DNA from: Dimorphilus gyrociliatus
Taxonomy: Eukaryota > Annelida > Polychaeta > Dinophilidae
Length of the DNA: 64,000 nucleotides
Reading direction: 5' to 3'
NCBI GenBank assembly: GCA_904063045.1
Contig: CAJFCJ010000025.1
Coordinates: 124,001 to 188,000 of the forward strand
Each line of letters begins with the position of its first letter. Position 1 is the stretch's first letter. This document shows positions 63,305 to 64,000 of this stretch, piece after piece. Below the pieces are notes generated by a model, which was not told the DNA's origin, made no database searches, and saw only the letters and a program-made list of their open reading frames with translations. The translations under genes and the position numbers were made by a program.

Positions 63305-64000
63305 CTAGGGATTTTTTTTATTTGAAGAAAGAATATACGATTGAGCAAGTTGTAACACGTTAATATAGTTTATATATATTACACATTAACTTCTAAATAG
63401 ATAAAAATTGCTGTAAAGTAGATTTTTTTCTTTCTTTTTGTTGGATAAAAAAAACAGTCGTTTATTTTATTCATTCCGCTTTTTTTTCGAATTTTCTCTT
63501 TTTTTTTTCTCTCTCTCTCTCCCTTTCTCACTCTCTCACTATACCAGAAATATTCTATGCATTACAATCAAAGTACAGGCCTATATAATTATGACAAGAG
63601 AAGTAAGAAGTTTGTATGTCACAGAGAATGTTCTTAAAGAAATGTCTATATATAGAGACGCTGTATAATGTCCAGATGTCTGAAAATGTTACTAAGTGTA
63701 TATTGTATATTTAAATATACTGAGTACTGGACTATATTTAAGTTTAATTGCTTTATGAATATTCATTATGTTAAAATATCTATGAAAAATTAGATATAAT
63801 GAGAACAAAACAAGCAATACAATGATATCCAGGTTTGGAAATTTGAGATAGCGGTACTTGTTTATTTTTATTACAGTATTGAAAAGTTGTTTTAGAAAGA
63901 TAGCAAAGGGAGAAAGAGAATATAAGAGGGAAAAGGTTGGAGTAGGATTAAGAGTGGTATGATAACAATAACGATTAATTAGCGTAAAGAATTGATAATT
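63305..64000. other. Right-edge region with CT tract
   Basis: AT-rich with a long CT-rich tract at about 63500-63540 followed by TACCAG, as in a splice acceptor on the plus strand; the frame after it runs about 42 codons to a stop at 63668. A 54-codon open frame with a hydrophobic stretch lies on the minus strand between about 63860 and 63700. Neither can be called a gene. Confidence 0.35.

Noticed and set aside
63438-63668. Plus-strand frame at the right edge
   Set aside because: Its first half is translation of poly-T and CT tracts; only the last 42 codons after the TACCAG look exon-like, and there is no partner exon.

Overview
The window is nuclear DNA of an invertebrate animal. It is AT-rich, with many short spliceosomal introns (mostly about 50-80 bp, GT...AG), one or two genes per 3 kb, no transposon coding sequence that I can see, and many CT/GA and TA microsatellites. 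A full innexin, animal-type AMPK alpha, cysteine dioxygenase, FAM221A, PHF14 and R3HDM4 homologues point to a bilaterian that is not a vertebrate. Short introns and tight packing suggest a compact spiralian genome, for example a meiofaunal annelid such as Dimorphilus. That name is inference; only 'compact invertebrate genome' is well supported. Exon joins were worked out by hand. For the complete recognised genes the exon lengths sum to a multiple of three and the splice phases agree.

Layout. 1-11.3 kb: autophagy protease ATG4 (-), chromatin reader PHF14 (+) and AMPK alpha kinase (-, 14 exons). 12.6-22.6 kb: innexin (+), membrane-anchored PP2C phosphatase of PPM1L type (+), an orphan seven-helix receptor (+), a calcium and integrin-binding EF-hand protein (-) and an MFSD14-type transporter (+). 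25.2-28.5 kb: an 11beta-HSD1-like reductase whose stop codon overlaps the start codon of a small secreted cysteine-rich protein (+). 28.9-35.1 kb: a full-length ABCA-type transporter (+) whose two ATPase sites are both degenerate. 35.7-45.3 kb: a tight cluster of R3HDM4 (+), cysteine dioxygenase CDO1 (-), FAM221A (+), ribosome-biogenesis WDR12 (-) and mitochondrial ribosomal MRPL13 (+). 47.3-55.0 kb: SMC6 (+), a small unknown gene (-) and a coiled-coil protein with an N-myristoylation-like start (-). 55-64 kb: a gene-poor stretch with GA/TA microsatellites, one unrecognised single-pass membrane protein (-, 5' end not found) and a chain of candidate exons of a further minus-strand gene.

Arrangement. 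Genes often alternate strand. Four head-to-head pairs are separated by only 138-353 bp (ATG4/PHF14, CIB/MFSD14, CDO1/FAM221A, WDR12/MRPL13), so shared promoters are likely. Several tail-to-tail pairs are close; FAM221A and WDR12 stop codons are 47 bp apart. The genes are mainly independent housekeeping functions; there is no pathway cluster.

The most unusual items are the ATPase-dead ABCA protein, the ATGA stop/start overlap, a probable GC-AG intron with a competing GT donor in the membrane protein, exact copies of a 15-bp element TATATACTGTATATA, and four copies of a CTCF-core-like 11-mer.
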